From: Sanghuangporus weigelae
Taxonomy: Eukaryota > Basidiomycota > Agaricomycetes > Hymenochaetales > Hymenochaetaceae
Length of the DNA stretch: 64,000 nucleotides
Direction: 5' to 3'
Assembly (NCBI GenBank): GCA_033182465.1
Contig: CP137319.1
Span: forward strand, 3,348,001 to 3,412,000
Part shown: piece after piece, positions 48,287 through 57,633 of the stretch
Numbering within the stretch: the first letter of the stretch is position 1
Layout: each line of letters begins with the position of its first letter
Notes under the pieces: model-generated
What the model was told of the DNA's origin: nothing
Seen by the model: only the letters and a program-made list of their open reading frames with translations
Databases searched by the model: none
Made by a program: the position numbers and the translations under genes

Positions 48287-48825
48287 AGGGTGGTGGGAAG
48301 GGATATGAATATGAAATGTGCATCATGTAAAGAATATGACGCTATTGAAAGTGATAAGAAAGAAATCATAAAGTCGTTAATGAATAAGTTTTATACCAAT
48401 TTGGGAGTGAAGTTCCAGGTGTTTACCTACGGCTCTTCAACCCCCAAATGGAGTTTTTCGAAGAAAGAGTGTAATTGGAGTGCTTTTCAGCGTGAAGGCA
48501 CATCCTAGCATGATGCAAGGGAGTGACTTCACGTAAACTTTTGGCTTCTCCGTTGCATAGAGGATAATAAAAGGTAGGCATAATCTGCTAATTCGGAGCC
48601 GGCACAATAAAACAATATACAAAATGTCTAGGCCCTTGTAGGTTCTTTGACACTTCTGCATAGTGCTTCATTTGTGCTGGTTGGCCGAATAAGCGTGAAA
48701 TAAAGAGGTGCATAAAGCATAATTTGGTCGGATGTGACCATAAATATCATAAGGTAAGAATGAAATGCATAATTGACCATGTCGGGTCACGATATGGGAA
48801 AGGGGTCGCATAAAAGAAGAGTTGT

Positions 48826-49824
48826 TTACAAATCTTCGGATTCTTCAGCCTCAGGTGTAGTCTGGGCCGAGTTCGCTGGGGTATATAGTTCCCTGCTTTC
48901 ACCTTCTTCACTTGACTCTGTATCGTCGGAGTGTATGTACATGTCCTCCTGTTCTGACATAGTAAGCATCTCGTCCGGTTGGTAGAGTTCGTTCGGGTAC
49001 TGGTAGACTGAGATCATCAGATCTTCCAGCAATGGGTGTCGTGTAGCCTGTAGTTTTTCTCTGGCTTCTTCCTCTCGGTTGTTGAGTTCCATAAGGTAAT
49101 GAGGGTCGTAGTTAACCTCTTTGCCTTCGACTACGTGGTGTTCGATGTTGTCGAGTGGTACCTCGTCCGTAGTGGAGTTCCTCGCTTCAATAACCGTTCG
49201 GTATCTCGTTCCTTCGTAATACTTCGTCATGTTGAGTACCGTCATGAACTGCATGGTGTGGGATGCATAGAAGCCCGTCTGGTCGGCTATGTATATAATG
49301 TACTTCATCGCATCGATGCTCATCGGATGATAGTGACTCCATCGCATCATTCGGTTGAGAATTGCGGTAGTCATGTCTCGTCGGTAGGCGCAAATTTGAA
49401 TTGCCGAATGATAGATGCCCATGATGTTCTTGTATGTCGTTTCGTGCCTAAAGTCGATCTTGCCGCGGTGTAATGCTTGTGTTTCGAGTTCGATCGCGTA
49501 GGTTAGAAATGCATCATCATTGAGTCGGCGTAATGCTGCGTCTCGAGGGTTACTGAGTTTGAATAACCACTCGTCTGAGTGATTCGCCATCATAAGATGG
49601 GGTATTTCGTCTCGGTTGTGGTGGACTGCGTTCCACTTGTCGAATAGATCATCGAAGTACTTCCCTGGGCATAGGGGTACAATCTCATCTTCGTAGTTCT
49701 CTTCGTTGAATCGGTTGCACAGCTGTGGCCATTGATAACGTTCGGTCGGTGGCCTGAGTGTAAATGTCCATTCTGGTGCATCTTCTGGTTGACAGAATGC
49801 ATGTAGCTCGTCGAAAATAGGCAT
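48826..49824 (-). CDS. Gypsy ORF3 downstream of pol (332 aa), unknown
   Basis: Open frame on the element's coding strand about 255 bp after the pol stop, the position of env in some Gypsy lineages. It has no signal peptide or TM, so it is not an envelope-type protein. Features: MPIFDELHAFCQPEDAPEWT, NRMMRWSHYHPMSIDAMKYI, YIADQTGFYASHTMQFMTVL, and a Glu/Ser-rich acidic C-terminus (SDDTESSEEGESRELY). No family recognised. A short upstream frame starting at 49903 (MENFELNEQQLE) may be an alternative first segment. Confidence 0.6.
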   Translation of the reverse strand: MPIFDELHAFCQPEDAPEWTFTLRPPTERYQWPQLCNRFNEENYEDEIVPLCPGKYFDDLFDKWNAVHHNRDEIPHLMMANHSDEWLFKLSNPRDAALRRLNDDAFLTYAIELETQALHRGKIDFRHETTYKNIMGIYHSAIQICAYRRDMTTAILNRMMRWSHYHPMSIDAMKYIIYIADQTGFYASHTMQFMTVLNMTKYYEGTRYRTVIEARNSTTDEVPLDNIEHHVVEGKEVNYDPHYLMELNNREEEAREKLQATRHPLLEDLMISVYQYPNELYQPDEMLTMSEQEDMYIHSDDTESSEEGESRELYTPANSAQTTPEAEESEDL

Positions 49825-50078
49825 AGCTGAGTAGTGGTTCGTCTGCAGTGAAGTAGAGCTGTTGAGATTCGAGTTGTTGTTCGTTCAGCTCGAAGTTCTC
49901 CATGTTTTATACCATCTTGTTGGTATGTCGGCGATGTCTTGCCTAATTCTTCTATCTCTGCTCTCGCTTTGGTGTGCCACATTGATGTCATCGCTTGGTA
50001 AGGTCATTGGGGACCTTACTCATCGTCTCTATTGTGGATCCATAAGCGGCTCCATCGGGTGGAGTGCATGTGATGCAA

Positions 50079-53000
50079 CTATTGCCTCATTCGTTTTCGT
50101 GCGGCGATCCATTGGTTAAGGTTCGGTGGCTGGATTGCCTGAGGATACTTTTTATGGAATGCTTCGATCATTTGATAGGAGTTCTTGAGGTTGTCAAGTG
50201 GCTCCCATGTTCGCTCCTGGTATCCTTTCCATTGGATAAGGTATTGGACCTTGCTCCGATGACGTCTTGTATTATGAATCGTCTCCACTTCGTACTCTGC
50301 TTCTCCCTCCACTTCAATAGGTGGTGGTTCATCCAAAGTGGGTCTTCCAGGGTATTCCTTTCGTTTGTAAGGCCTGAGAAGGCTCGCATGAAACACTGGG
50401 TGGATCGGAAGGGTTTCGGGTAAGCGTAATCTGAATGACACTTGTCCGACTGCCTTCTCGACTTTATAAGGCCCTGCCCATTTCATTGCAAGTTTCTTCG
50501 TTGGTTCCAATCGACTGAGATTCCTCATGTCTAGTAACACTTCGTCTCCTGGCTTGTACTCCGGCAGTTTGCCTCGATGCAGGTCTGCATAAAGCTTCAT
50601 TGCCTCATTCGCTTGCCTAATCGAATTATAGGCTTCTTGCTGTACTTGTCGAAGCTCCTCTAGGTGATTTATTGCTTCTGGGACGTTTGAATCACCGGTC
50701 TCCGCAACGTCCAGGTGAGGATGCCATCCATACAGTGTATAGAATGGTGACTGATGTGTAGTACTGTGCTTCCTGTTGTTGTAGGCGAATTCTGCTATAT
50801 CGATGTACTCTGCCCAATCTGTTTGTCGGTAGGACACATAGCAGCGTAAGTACTGTTCAAGCTCTTGATTTAGTCGCTCGGTTTGACCATCGGTTTGTGG
50901 ATGATACGCTGTACTAGTTTTCCAATCGACATCGATGAGTCTGCAGAACTCCTTGAGGAATTGCGCGGTGAAGTTGCTACCTCGGTCGGAGATTACTCGT
51001 TTAGGGGCCCCGTAGTATTTGAAGACATGTTGGCGGAACAAACGTGCCAACTGCTTAGCATTGGGTATTCCTTGGCAAGGAATGAACTTCCCCATTTTAG
51101 TGAGTTTGTCCACTATAACGAGTATCACACTGTAGCCTTCATTGCTGACTGGTAAGTCGGTAATCAGGTCACAGGTTATGGTTTCCCATGGTTGATGTGG
51201 TGCCTCCAACGGTTGGAGCGGCGGATTTCGAAACTGTCGAATCGGTTTTGCACGCTGACATATGTCGCAGGTTGCGGTATATGCTCGGATCATTTCTTCC
51301 ATCTTCGGCCAATAGTATGATCGCTTTACAAGCTCTATGGTCTTTTCTGCTCCTGGGTGGCCTGCAAGTTTGTGATCATGGCGCCTTCGGATTAGCAACG
51401 CTCGTAGGTTGGCGGACGGCGGGATATATAATGCATTGGTTACGTAGTGCAAGCCGTTCCTGTAACTGTAGCCGTTGCTCTGCTTGATCGCCTGAATTTC
51501 CTTCTTAGCCTCCTCGGTATGGTAGTTCCTCTTGATCGTTCGGATAATAGGATCAGAGATAGTGACCGTTTCAGTTTCTAGCTTGTATAGACCGTTGATC
51601 TCTGTGCGTCGCAATGTTTGTTGCTTGATCGTATCAGGAGGTAATAAGGTAACTCCTAAGTTGTCCTTGTCCTCTGGCATATAGTCGGATCGTCGTGATA
51701 GCTCGTCAGCTTGGTTCTTCTTGCCTGGCCAATGGAGAATCTTGAAGTTATATCGTGATAACTCTAGTGCCCATCTTGCTTGACGTCTCGATAGATTCTG
51801 AGCTGTCATGAAGTATCGGAGGTTTGCATGGTCGCTTCGGATTGTTACTGGTTCTTTGGTTCCCTCCAATAGGTGTCTCCAATGCTTGAGTGCTTCCATG
51901 ATTGCTAGCATCTCTTTGTCATGCGTCGGATAGTTTCGTTGGGTGTTTGTTAGAGTTTTCGACATGAAACCTAAAGGTCTCAGTTCTCCTTGGTTGTCTT
52001 CTTGTTGTAAGACTGCACCAATCGCTACATCGGATGCGTCGGTTTCCAATGTGTATGATTTGTCTGGCTTTGGCATTGCCAATGCGACTTCCGTTTCGAA
52101 TGCCTTCTTGATACTTTCGAATGCCTTGTCTTGTGCCTCTGCCCATATGAACTTGCGATCCTTTTTGATAAGGTCGCCAATAGGTGCGAATGTATCGGCA
52201 TAGTTCCTGATGAATCTTCGGTAGAAGTTACAAAATCCTTGGAACTTTCGAACTTGTCGTTTCGTCTTTGGCACTGGCCATTCGTGAATAGCTTTGAGCT
52301 TATAAGGATCCATCTGGATGCCTTTCGTTCCTACTACAAATCCCAAGTAGTCGAGCTGGGTTTGGAGGAAGTGACATTTCTCGATTTTGAGGTAAATGTC
52401 GAGCTCTCGGCATTTCTGTAGAATTGCCCTGAGGAGTTTCCAATGTTCCTCTTCAGTTTGTGCTTGACCAATAAGGTCGTCCAAATAGTTGAGTGCTTCT
52501 TCTGTCCTGAGCCAATATTCGAAGTTGTCATTCATGAATCGTTGGAATACTGCAGGTGAGTTCTTCATTCCAAACATCATGACCTTTGGCTTGTAGACTG
52601 CATTGCCAACTCGGAATGCTGCCTTCCACTCGTCTCCTTCTCGGATTCGCAGGTTGTTGTAACCTGATCGCATGTCGAGTGTAAAGAAGAATTTTCCTTT
52701 CTCCAGTTTCTCTGGGAGAACACTCATGATCGGTATCGGGTATGGATCTGATACTGTCGTGTCGTTGATGTCTCGGTAATCGGTTACTGCTCGTGCTCCT
52801 CCGTCTTTCTTTCCTACAAAGAAGACTGGTGCTGCTACCGGACATGGTTCATGTGGTTGAACCTTTTCAATCCATCCTTTGTCAAGTAACTCTTTGACAT
52901 AAGCATCGAGTGCTGCCTGCTCTTCTCGTGTGAGCTTGATAATAGGCCTTGGTTTCGGTAATGGTACTCCTTCTTTGAGGTTAATCGCCATATCCCATTT

Positions 53001-54557
53001 CGTATGCTTGGGTAACCTTCTTGACTTGTCAGGATCAAAGACATCTGCGTAGTCTTCTATTTCCTTTGGTAGGAGTTTTCGCCAATCTCGTTTCTGTGTT
53101 CCTAGTAGTCCTTCTGCAGCTGCCTTTTGTTGAGAATACTGCTGGGATACTGAACTCGCTTTGTTCAGAGGCTGTGAGACTTGGTTCTGCTGCCTTGGTG
53201 ACCAATTTCGATTGATGTCTAGCTCTAGCTTTGCAGCGAGCTCTTCCTTTCTGGTAAGGGTAGCTGGTTGGTTGGTCGTCCTAAGACTTTCAATGTCTTC
53301 TGGCTCTATATCGTGCATAGGAGTGTCTTCTGTTGTCTCCTGCTCGTCTTGCATCTCGATATCGCTTTCGTTGTCTGCCCATCTTGTACGCTTCGGTGTG
53401 GGACTAGCTCCTCGCATTAACGATGCCGTTCTTGGTCGTATAATGCCTGCCACTGGCTTCTCTGGATACCGTGTCTTTCGTGGTCGTATCCTATACTTCA
53501 TGCCCGGGTTTTCTTCTGGTGATGGCCAGAGTTCTTCATCTTCCGGCATGTTTTGCCTCAGTGGGTGTATCTTCTGTGGTGGTTGTTTCTTCCAACGTTT
53601 CGGAGAGTCGTTTATTTCCTCCTGTTCGTCTAGGCTATGCTTGCCTGTTACATCTTGTGTTTCACCTTCGGATGTCTGGTACAGTTGCCGTGCTGGGATC
53701 ATCCGTCTCGGTATGTGCCTTGGTCGTCGTTGCACTATACTCGTTCCTTGTGGTGCCTGTTTCTTCCATCGCTTGGGAGTGTAGTTTATTTCCTCCTCAT
53801 CTCGATGATGCTTGTTTGCCGTTTCCTGTTGTGGCTGTTTCGTTGCAGAGTCTGGTATATTTTCCGTGCTCGGACTCTTCACTTCTGGCGTCTGTTTTGC
53901 CTGTTCCAGTCTTGGTGTTGCTGGTCTGGTTTCCGGCTTCGCTTGTGGTTTCGTTTCGTGAGAGTGTCCGTTGTTGTCTCTCCTTGGCGCAAATATTATT
54001 CCTGGTGCTCCAGAGTGTCGATAGTTGTCTCTGTCCTGAGCCTGTTGCTTCGTGTTATGCCTAGGTCTTGTCTTGTCAGGTTTGCCTTTCGTTTGCCGTT
54101 TCCGTTTGCGCTTCCTGTGCCTTCGCTTCTTGGTAGCTCGTATGACGTTGAGCTCGAATGGTATCGAATTACCATTCCGATTCCATACTTGATTCTTCCA
54201 ATCAATTTCGGGATTGACTTTGGCCAAATAGTCAATTCCTAGGATCACTTGATCCTGTCCTGTGGTTGCTACTGCCAACGTTTGTGGCTGCGGTTTAGGT
54301 CCATCAAAAATTAATGTGTAGACCTCGTGCGTGATTGCTCCTCCTTGGTTGGGACTTCCATCCGCATTATTCAAAGGTCGAGGGTGATCAAGCCTCTTTT
54401 TGAATAGGCTGTAGTGTCGTACTAAGTTGGGGTGTATCGTGCTGCATGTAGCTCCGGAATCGATTAACGCTTTGACTGCTAGGGTCTTTGTTCCAACCTT
54501 CACTCGAATAGGTAATCGGGGATGCAATGCTTGTATTGGCAATCGCTTATTGTACAT
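50079..54557 (-). CDS. pol: Gypsy chromovirus pol polyprotein (PR-RT-RH-INT-chromodomain)
   Basis: 1492 codons from the first Met. Domains: aspartic protease KALIDSGATCS (about residue 30); a low-complexity spacer; RT with FFTLDMRSGYNNLRI and YLDDLIG (catalytic YLDD, about 690); RNase H with YTLETDASDVAIGAVL; integrase zinc-binding HDHKLAGHPGAEKTIELVKR...CDICQRAK (about 1060), with core residues in TCDLITDLP, VISDRGSNFTAQFL and HPQTDGQTERLNQELE; and a C-terminal chromodomain YLIQWKGYQERTWEPLDNL (about 1430). The pol frame stays open upstream of this Met to the gag end and beyond, so pol is most likely made by -1 frameshifting at 54668-54674 rather than from 54557. All catalytic residues appear intact. 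Confidence 0.95.
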   Translation of the reverse strand: MYNKRLPIQALHPRLPIRVKVGTKTLAVKALIDSGATCSTIHPNLVRHYSLFKKRLDHPRPLNNADGSPNQGGAITHEVYTLIFDGPKPQPQTLAVATTGQDQVILGIDYLAKVNPEIDWKNQVWNRNGNSIPFELNVIRATKKRRHRKRKRKRQTKGKPDKTRPRHNTKQQAQDRDNYRHSGAPGIIFAPRRDNNGHSHETKPQAKPETRPATPRLEQAKQTPEVKSPSTENIPDSATKQPQQETANKHHRDEEEINYTPKRWKKQAPQGTSIVQRRPRHIPRRMIPARQLYQTSEGETQDVTGKHSLDEQEEINDSPKRWKKQPPQKIHPLRQNMPEDEELWPSPEENPGMKYRIRPRKTRYPEKPVAGIIRPRTASLMRGASPTPKRTRWADNESDIEMQDEQETTEDTPMHDIEPEDIESLRTTNQPATLTRKEELAAKLELDINRNWSPRQQNQVSQPLNKASSVSQQYSQQKAAAEGLLGTQKRDWRKLLPKEIEDYADVFDPDKSRRLPKHTKWDMAINLKEGVPLPKPRPIIKLTREEQAALDAYVKELLDKGWIEKVQPHEPCPVAAPVFFVGKKDGGARAVTDYRDINDTTVSDPYPIPIMSVLPEKLEKGKFFFTLDMRSGYNNLRIREGDEWKAAFRVGNAVYKPKVMMFGMKNSPAVFQRFMNDNFEYWLRTEEALNYLDDLIGQAQTEEEHWKLLRAILQKCRELDIYLKIEKCHFLQTQLDYLGFVVGTKGIQMDPYKLKAIHEWPVPKTKRQVRKFQGFCNFYRRFIRNYADTFAPIGDLIKKDRKFIWAEAQDKAFESIKKAFETEVALAMPKPDKSYTLETDASDVAIGAVLQQEDNQGELRPLGFMSKTLTNTQRNYPTHDKEMLAIMEALKHWRHLLEGTKEPVTIRSDHANLRYFMTAQNLSRRQARWALELSRYNFKILHWPGKKNQADELSRRSDYMPEDKDNLGVTLLPPDTIKQQTLRRTEINGLYKLETETVTISDPIIRTIKRNYHTEEAKKEIQAIKQSNGYSYRNGLHYVTNALYIPPSANLRALLIRRRHDHKLAGHPGAEKTIELVKRSYYWPKMEEMIRAYTATCDICQRAKPIRQFRNPPLQPLEAPHQPWETITCDLITDLPVSNEGYSVILVIVDKLTKMGKFIPCQGIPNAKQLARLFRQHVFKYYGAPKRVISDRGSNFTAQFLKEFCRLIDVDWKTSTAYHPQTDGQTERLNQELEQYLRCYVSYRQTDWAEYIDIAEFAYNNRKHSTTHQSPFYTLYGWHPHLDVAETGDSNVPEAINHLEELRQVQQEAYNSIRQANEAMKLYADLHRGKLPEYKPGDEVLLDMRNLSRLEPTKKLAMKWAGPYKVEKAVGQVSFRLRLPETLPIHPVFHASLLRPYKRKEYPGRPTLDEPPPIEVEGEAEYEVETIHNTRRHRSKVQYLIQWKGYQERTWEPLDNLKNSYQMIEAFHKKYPQAIQPPNLNQWIAARKRMRQ

Positions 54558-54661
54558 CGCTTCACTGGGGTTGAACCCAGGAGGTTTGAAACACTGGTTG
54601 TTGAAACCTTTCTCGTCACCCTTGTTACACTCACATCGCGCAGTCTCGTTCGATGGAGGTC

Positions 54662-55750
54662 TTAGTCTTTTCCCTGTTGCTCTTTACTTGCTAGGGATTT
54701 GCGAATGTTGTTTCGGTATTCTTCGTCATGCTTGCAAGTCCATCCTGCTGATTCATCGCCTTTAGCCCATGCTACATGATCGTAGTGGACTGGCCTCCGG
54801 CAGTGTGGATCGGGACATGTTTCCTTGAAATCGATTGTTCGTGTTGTCATCGTCCTCCGTTTTACACCATTAGTCTTCTTCGGCCGCTTAGAGGAAGAAC
54901 CCTTTTGCTTCCTTGGTGCCTTGCACTCCTTTGCGTAATGTCCTGACTTTTCACAGTTGTAGCATTTGCCTCCCTTCTTCGGCAAGCCTCGGAGTGCATC
55001 TACATCCATGGCGTCTGGATCTCGTTTCGTTGTTTGTACTGGTGGTCGGAAAGATGACTGTCCGTTCGATTTGAATCTCGGGGTGTATGTTTGACTACCC
55101 ATGAGCCTTTGCCTGGCATCAGAGTTTGCTAGGTTGCTTGTCCATTCCATCCATGCATCGAGGTCGTTCTTCTCGAAAGCGTCGGGTTGTACAGATTCGA
55201 CTCGTCGTTTGACCCACATGTCTAGTCCTTTGACATAGATGTACTTGAGCATCTGCTTATCCATCGTGTCTGGTGATCGTGCTTTGAGTCGTCGGAATTC
55301 GTCGTTGTACGCCCTAATGCTTGCTCCTTTCTGCTGGATGCATAGTAGTTGGAATAGGGCTTCCTGTTCTCCGATGATCGGATGTCCTGCTCGGATCCTC
55401 ATCCAGTTCAGCATGTCCTTGAGTGATGCGAACATTCCATTTGTTGCAGCGATAATCGCAGGTACTGGTTTCAGTTTCCCATTGGCATCGAATGATGTTA
55501 GGGTATTCTTCTCTGCAAACCAATCGTAGCTGTCGCCTTCTAGTGCCGCAAATAGGCTCTTTGCGATCTCCTCCTCATCCTTGACTCCATGCTGTGCCAG
55601 CTTCGAGATACATCGACTAATCCACAGATCAATATCTTCGCTTCGCTTGCCATAGTACTTCGGAAGCTTGATGCTGTGTTTAGAGAGTTGTGTCTGAAGA
55701 GTCTGTAGTTGCTGCTCCAGTGCTTGCACCTTCTGGTCGGTTGTCGACAT
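54662..55750 (-). CDS. gag: Gypsy gag (capsid/nucleocapsid)
   Basis: 362 residues. N-terminal coiled-coil-like MSTTDQKVQALEQQLQTLQT, then the Ty3/gypsy Gag block YYGKRSEDIDLWISRCISKL...SYDWFAEKN, LFQLLCIQQKGASIRAYNDE and a CCHC zinc knuckle CYNCEKSGHYAKEC (about residue 265). The C-terminus is basic (KQKGSSSKRPKK). The start overlaps the end of ORF2 by 71 nt in another frame. The last codons (CAG GGA AAA GAC TAA) contain the slippery heptamer that leads into pol. Confidence 0.92.
   Translation of the reverse strand: MSTTDQKVQALEQQLQTLQTQLSKHSIKLPKYYGKRSEDIDLWISRCISKLAQHGVKDEEEIAKSLFAALEGDSYDWFAEKNTLTSFDANGKLKPVPAIIAATNGMFASLKDMLNWMRIRAGHPIIGEQEALFQLLCIQQKGASIRAYNDEFRRLKARSPDTMDKQMLKYIYVKGLDMWVKRRVESVQPDAFEKNDLDAWMEWTSNLANSDARQRLMGSQTYTPRFKSNGQSSFRPPVQTTKRDPDAMDVDALRGLPKKGGKCYNCEKSGHYAKECKAPRKQKGSSSKRPKKTNGVKRRTMTTRTIDFKETCPDPHCRRPVHYDHVAWAKGDESAGWTCKHDEEYRNNIRKSLASKEQQGKD
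54668..54674 (-). promoter_or_regulatory. -1 ribosomal frameshift heptamer GGGAAAA (gag-pol)
   Basis: In the gag frame the heptamer sits as G|GGA|AAA, the canonical X XXY YYZ slippery arrangement, one sense codon (GAC) before the gag TAA at 54664-54662. After a -1 slip the frame reads GGG AAA AGA CTA AGA and stays open through the protease. No ATG is needed for pol. I did not model a downstream stimulatory structure. Confidence 0.8.
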
Positions 55751-56714
55751 GATCGTAAGTGCTTATGGGCACTGCTGGTGGTGAATAGGATGGTGGTGGT
55801 GGATTCTCTGGCGCTTGGGTTGCTACTGAACCACTTGCTGGTACTGCAGGTACTGTTGGTACTTGGATGATAACCGTTCGAGGTGGGGTTCTGAGTAAGA
55901 ATGGCCTTCGTGATGCTTCTTCGTCTGAGGACACTGATTCGTCAGAACTCTGTTCCTGTTGGGCTCTCTCTCTTGGTAGAAAGTATTCCCAGCGTTGTGC
56001 TGCCTGAGCTACTTCTCGAATTCGTTGAGCGTGTTCGAGTATGTTCCTTGAGGTAGTTTCGGTTGTCTGTACCGATGTGAGTATAGCTGCGTAGGTGCGT
56101 TGACTCGACTCGATTGTTTGTCCTAGTTGGAGTAGGGCTTCTCGCAGGTTATGGATGTCTTGAACAATCCTTGGTTGATCTAGAGCTGTCCTGTTAAGCT
56201 CTCCGACTCTCGTCTCGATTGTCTGTAGTTGTTGTTCCTGAGCAGTAATCCTGTTTCGGATAGCGTTGAGCTCTCGGTCAAGTACTCCGTTTCCGTCTAT
56301 GACCCGTTGATTGAGTGCCCCTGCTGCTCGATCCAATTCCAGAGTATATCTCTCTAGAGCTGCTACCTGTGCTCCAATTCTTCGAGTAGTTGTTTCGAGT
56401 GCTTCGAATCGATCTCCTACTGCTGTCGCGTATGCTCCGGTTGGTAGACTGTTTGACTGCCCCGTGTTTGCAGTTCGTTCTTCCAGTCTTTCAACCCTTT
56501 CTTGTAGCCTTCTGATCACTGGTGGATACAATATGCTGTGGTTCGTTGTCGCGTATAGTATGTCGTGATCGCTTTCCAGACTACGTAGCCTGTTGGTGAT
56601 ATGTTGAACTCGTTCGTCGAGGGATCTAGGTGTGAACCTCGTTTGATTATCGTTCGCCCGTTCGTTCGTTCGATGACCGTTACTTCTGTTGTTGGCGTTT
56701 CCTGATCGGTTCAT
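55680..56714 (-). CDS. Gypsy ORF2: coiled-coil protein upstream of gag (344 aa)
   Basis: Starts at 56714 by an ATGA overlap with the end of ORF1. The middle part (about residues 30-215) is dense in Leu/Glu/Arg/Gln with heptad-like spacing (RRLQERVERLEERT, ERYTLELDRAAGALNQRV, ITAQEQQLQTIETRVGELN), so a long coiled coil is likely. The tail is Ser/Pro-rich (RPFLLRTPPRTVIIQVPTVP). It ends 71 nt inside the gag frame. It could be an accessory protein or an N-terminal extension fused to gag by +1 frameshifting. No known family recognised. Confidence 0.65.
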   Translation of the reverse strand: MNRSGNANNRSNGHRTNERANDNQTRFTPRSLDERVQHITNRLRSLESDHDILYATTNHSILYPPVIRRLQERVERLEERTANTGQSNSLPTGAYATAVGDRFEALETTTRRIGAQVAALERYTLELDRAAGALNQRVIDGNGVLDRELNAIRNRITAQEQQLQTIETRVGELNRTALDQPRIVQDIHNLREALLQLGQTIESSQRTYAAILTSVQTTETTSRNILEHAQRIREVAQAAQRWEYFLPRERAQQEQSSDESVSSDEEASRRPFLLRTPPRTVIIQVPTVPAVPASGSVATQAPENPPPPSYSPPAVPISTYDHVDNRPEGASTGAATTDSSDTTL

Positions 56715-57052
56715 GAACTTCGTTTCTCGCCTGATGCTTCAGGGTTATTGTTCCTTGGTGCTGTTAACCAAGTAGTTCCTTTCTCGTCGAATGTAGCAAT
56801 AGTGGAAGGGACTGCTGCTACTTTCGTGGTTGTTGTTTGCGTGCTCCCAACTGCAGGGCTACCAGATGCCTTTGCTATTAGGTACACTTCGTCGTTGTAG
56901 GGGTTATAATAGTAGATATGTGATTTAAGTGAATCGGGTTTGTCGTTCTCCAGGATGTGCACTTGTCCTGAGGATTCGATATGGGTACTAGTCTCGAAAC
57001 TAGTAACGTCGATAGGGACTTGAGGTCGACGGTCCTCGCCTCGATAAAACAC
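56711..57052 (-). CDS. Gypsy ORF1: first ORF after the leader (113 aa)
   Basis: Short frame from 57052 to a TGA at 56713-56711, which shares the TGA of the ATGA with the start of ORF2. It begins MFYRGEDRRPQVPIDVTSFE and includes SHIYYYNPYNDEVYLIAKAS. No family recognised. The 4-nt overlap is the classic layout for termination-reinitiation, which suggests it is part of a linked translation chain with ORF2. Confidence 0.55.
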   Translation of the reverse strand: MFYRGEDRRPQVPIDVTSFETSTHIESSGQVHILENDKPDSLKSHIYYYNPYNDEVYLIAKASGSPAVGSTQTTTTKVAAVPSTIATFDEKGTTWLTAPRNNNPEASGEKRSS

Positions 57053-57099
57053 TAGCCAAGAACCTTGCCCGTGAGAGGTGGTGGTAAAACTAGCGAGTG

Positions 57100-57111
57100 A
57101 TCTTTCGATCC
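57100..57111 (-). promoter_or_regulatory. Gypsy primer-binding site, self-priming type
   Basis: Minus strand GGATCGAAAGAT begins 2 nt after the 5' LTR end (57114). It is perfectly complementary to ATCTTTCGATCC inside the same LTR (minus strand 57384-57373), at the predicted RNA 5' end. It does not resemble a tRNA 3' end complement I know. This is the layout of Tf1/sushi self-primed elements. Confidence 0.72.
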
Positions 57112-57372
57112 AATGTTAGGGAGTAGGCCCGGGGTTACACCGGTTTGATCCTTTTGCCTAAGCAGCGGTGTGTTGTGCAGAGGTGATCTTATCTACCCAC
57201 GTCTGGCTGTACCACGCGGTCCCTTACTAGCCTTCCTAGTCGCGGTCCGAGTTATGGATGCTTTCAGATACGAGGTAATAGTAAAGCAGATTGGGATTTC
57301 CAAAAGGCGTGATAGTACAAAGCACACAGTAATAGCTCGCTGTAGGGCAAGCTTTACACCAGTGTGTTAAGA

Positions 57373-57384
57373 GGATCGAAAGAT
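57373..57384 (-). promoter_or_regulatory. predicted 5' end of Gypsy RNA, complementary to the PBS
   Basis: Minus strand ATCTTTCGATCC, perfectly complementary (12 of 12) to the PBS at 57100-57111. It lies 26 nt downstream of the TATA-like element, so it would be at or next to the transcript 5' end, as Tf1-type self-priming requires. Confidence 0.65.
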
Positions 57385-57410
57385 GGGGAAATGAGGGCCT
57401 AATCCTACAA

Positions 57411-57419
57411 CTATTTATG
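57411..57419 (-). promoter_or_regulatory. TATA-like element of the Gypsy promoter
   Basis: Minus strand CATAAATAG in the LTR, 26 nt upstream of the 12-nt PBS-complementary sequence. The identical site is in the 3' LTR at 46632-46640. Confidence 0.6.
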
Positions 57420-57633
57420 CTCCCAGATATTCCATTTTCCGTCCTATTTCTTACTCATCCTGTCTCCACTTTACTCCACTTTCCTCCACCATTACATCTG
57501 TTCCTTTGTCATCCTGCTGCGCTTCGCTCCACTTTGCTCCAATCTTTGTAAGGTCGTCTCCACTATGACAGAATTCTTTGGAGTTGCTGACTGAGACAAT
57601 AGAGGTGGTGCTCCGATATGGAATGCTCCACTG

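Noticed and set aside
48290-48508. 72-aa plus-strand ORF downstream of the antisense membrane-protein gene
   Set aside because: No domain, no splice signal and ordinary composition; most likely chance within the 3' UTR.
53161-54242. Several 200-aa plus-strand frames opposite Gypsy pol
   Set aside because: They are shadows of the biased codon use in the low-complexity spacer of pol; no start context, splice signals or domains.
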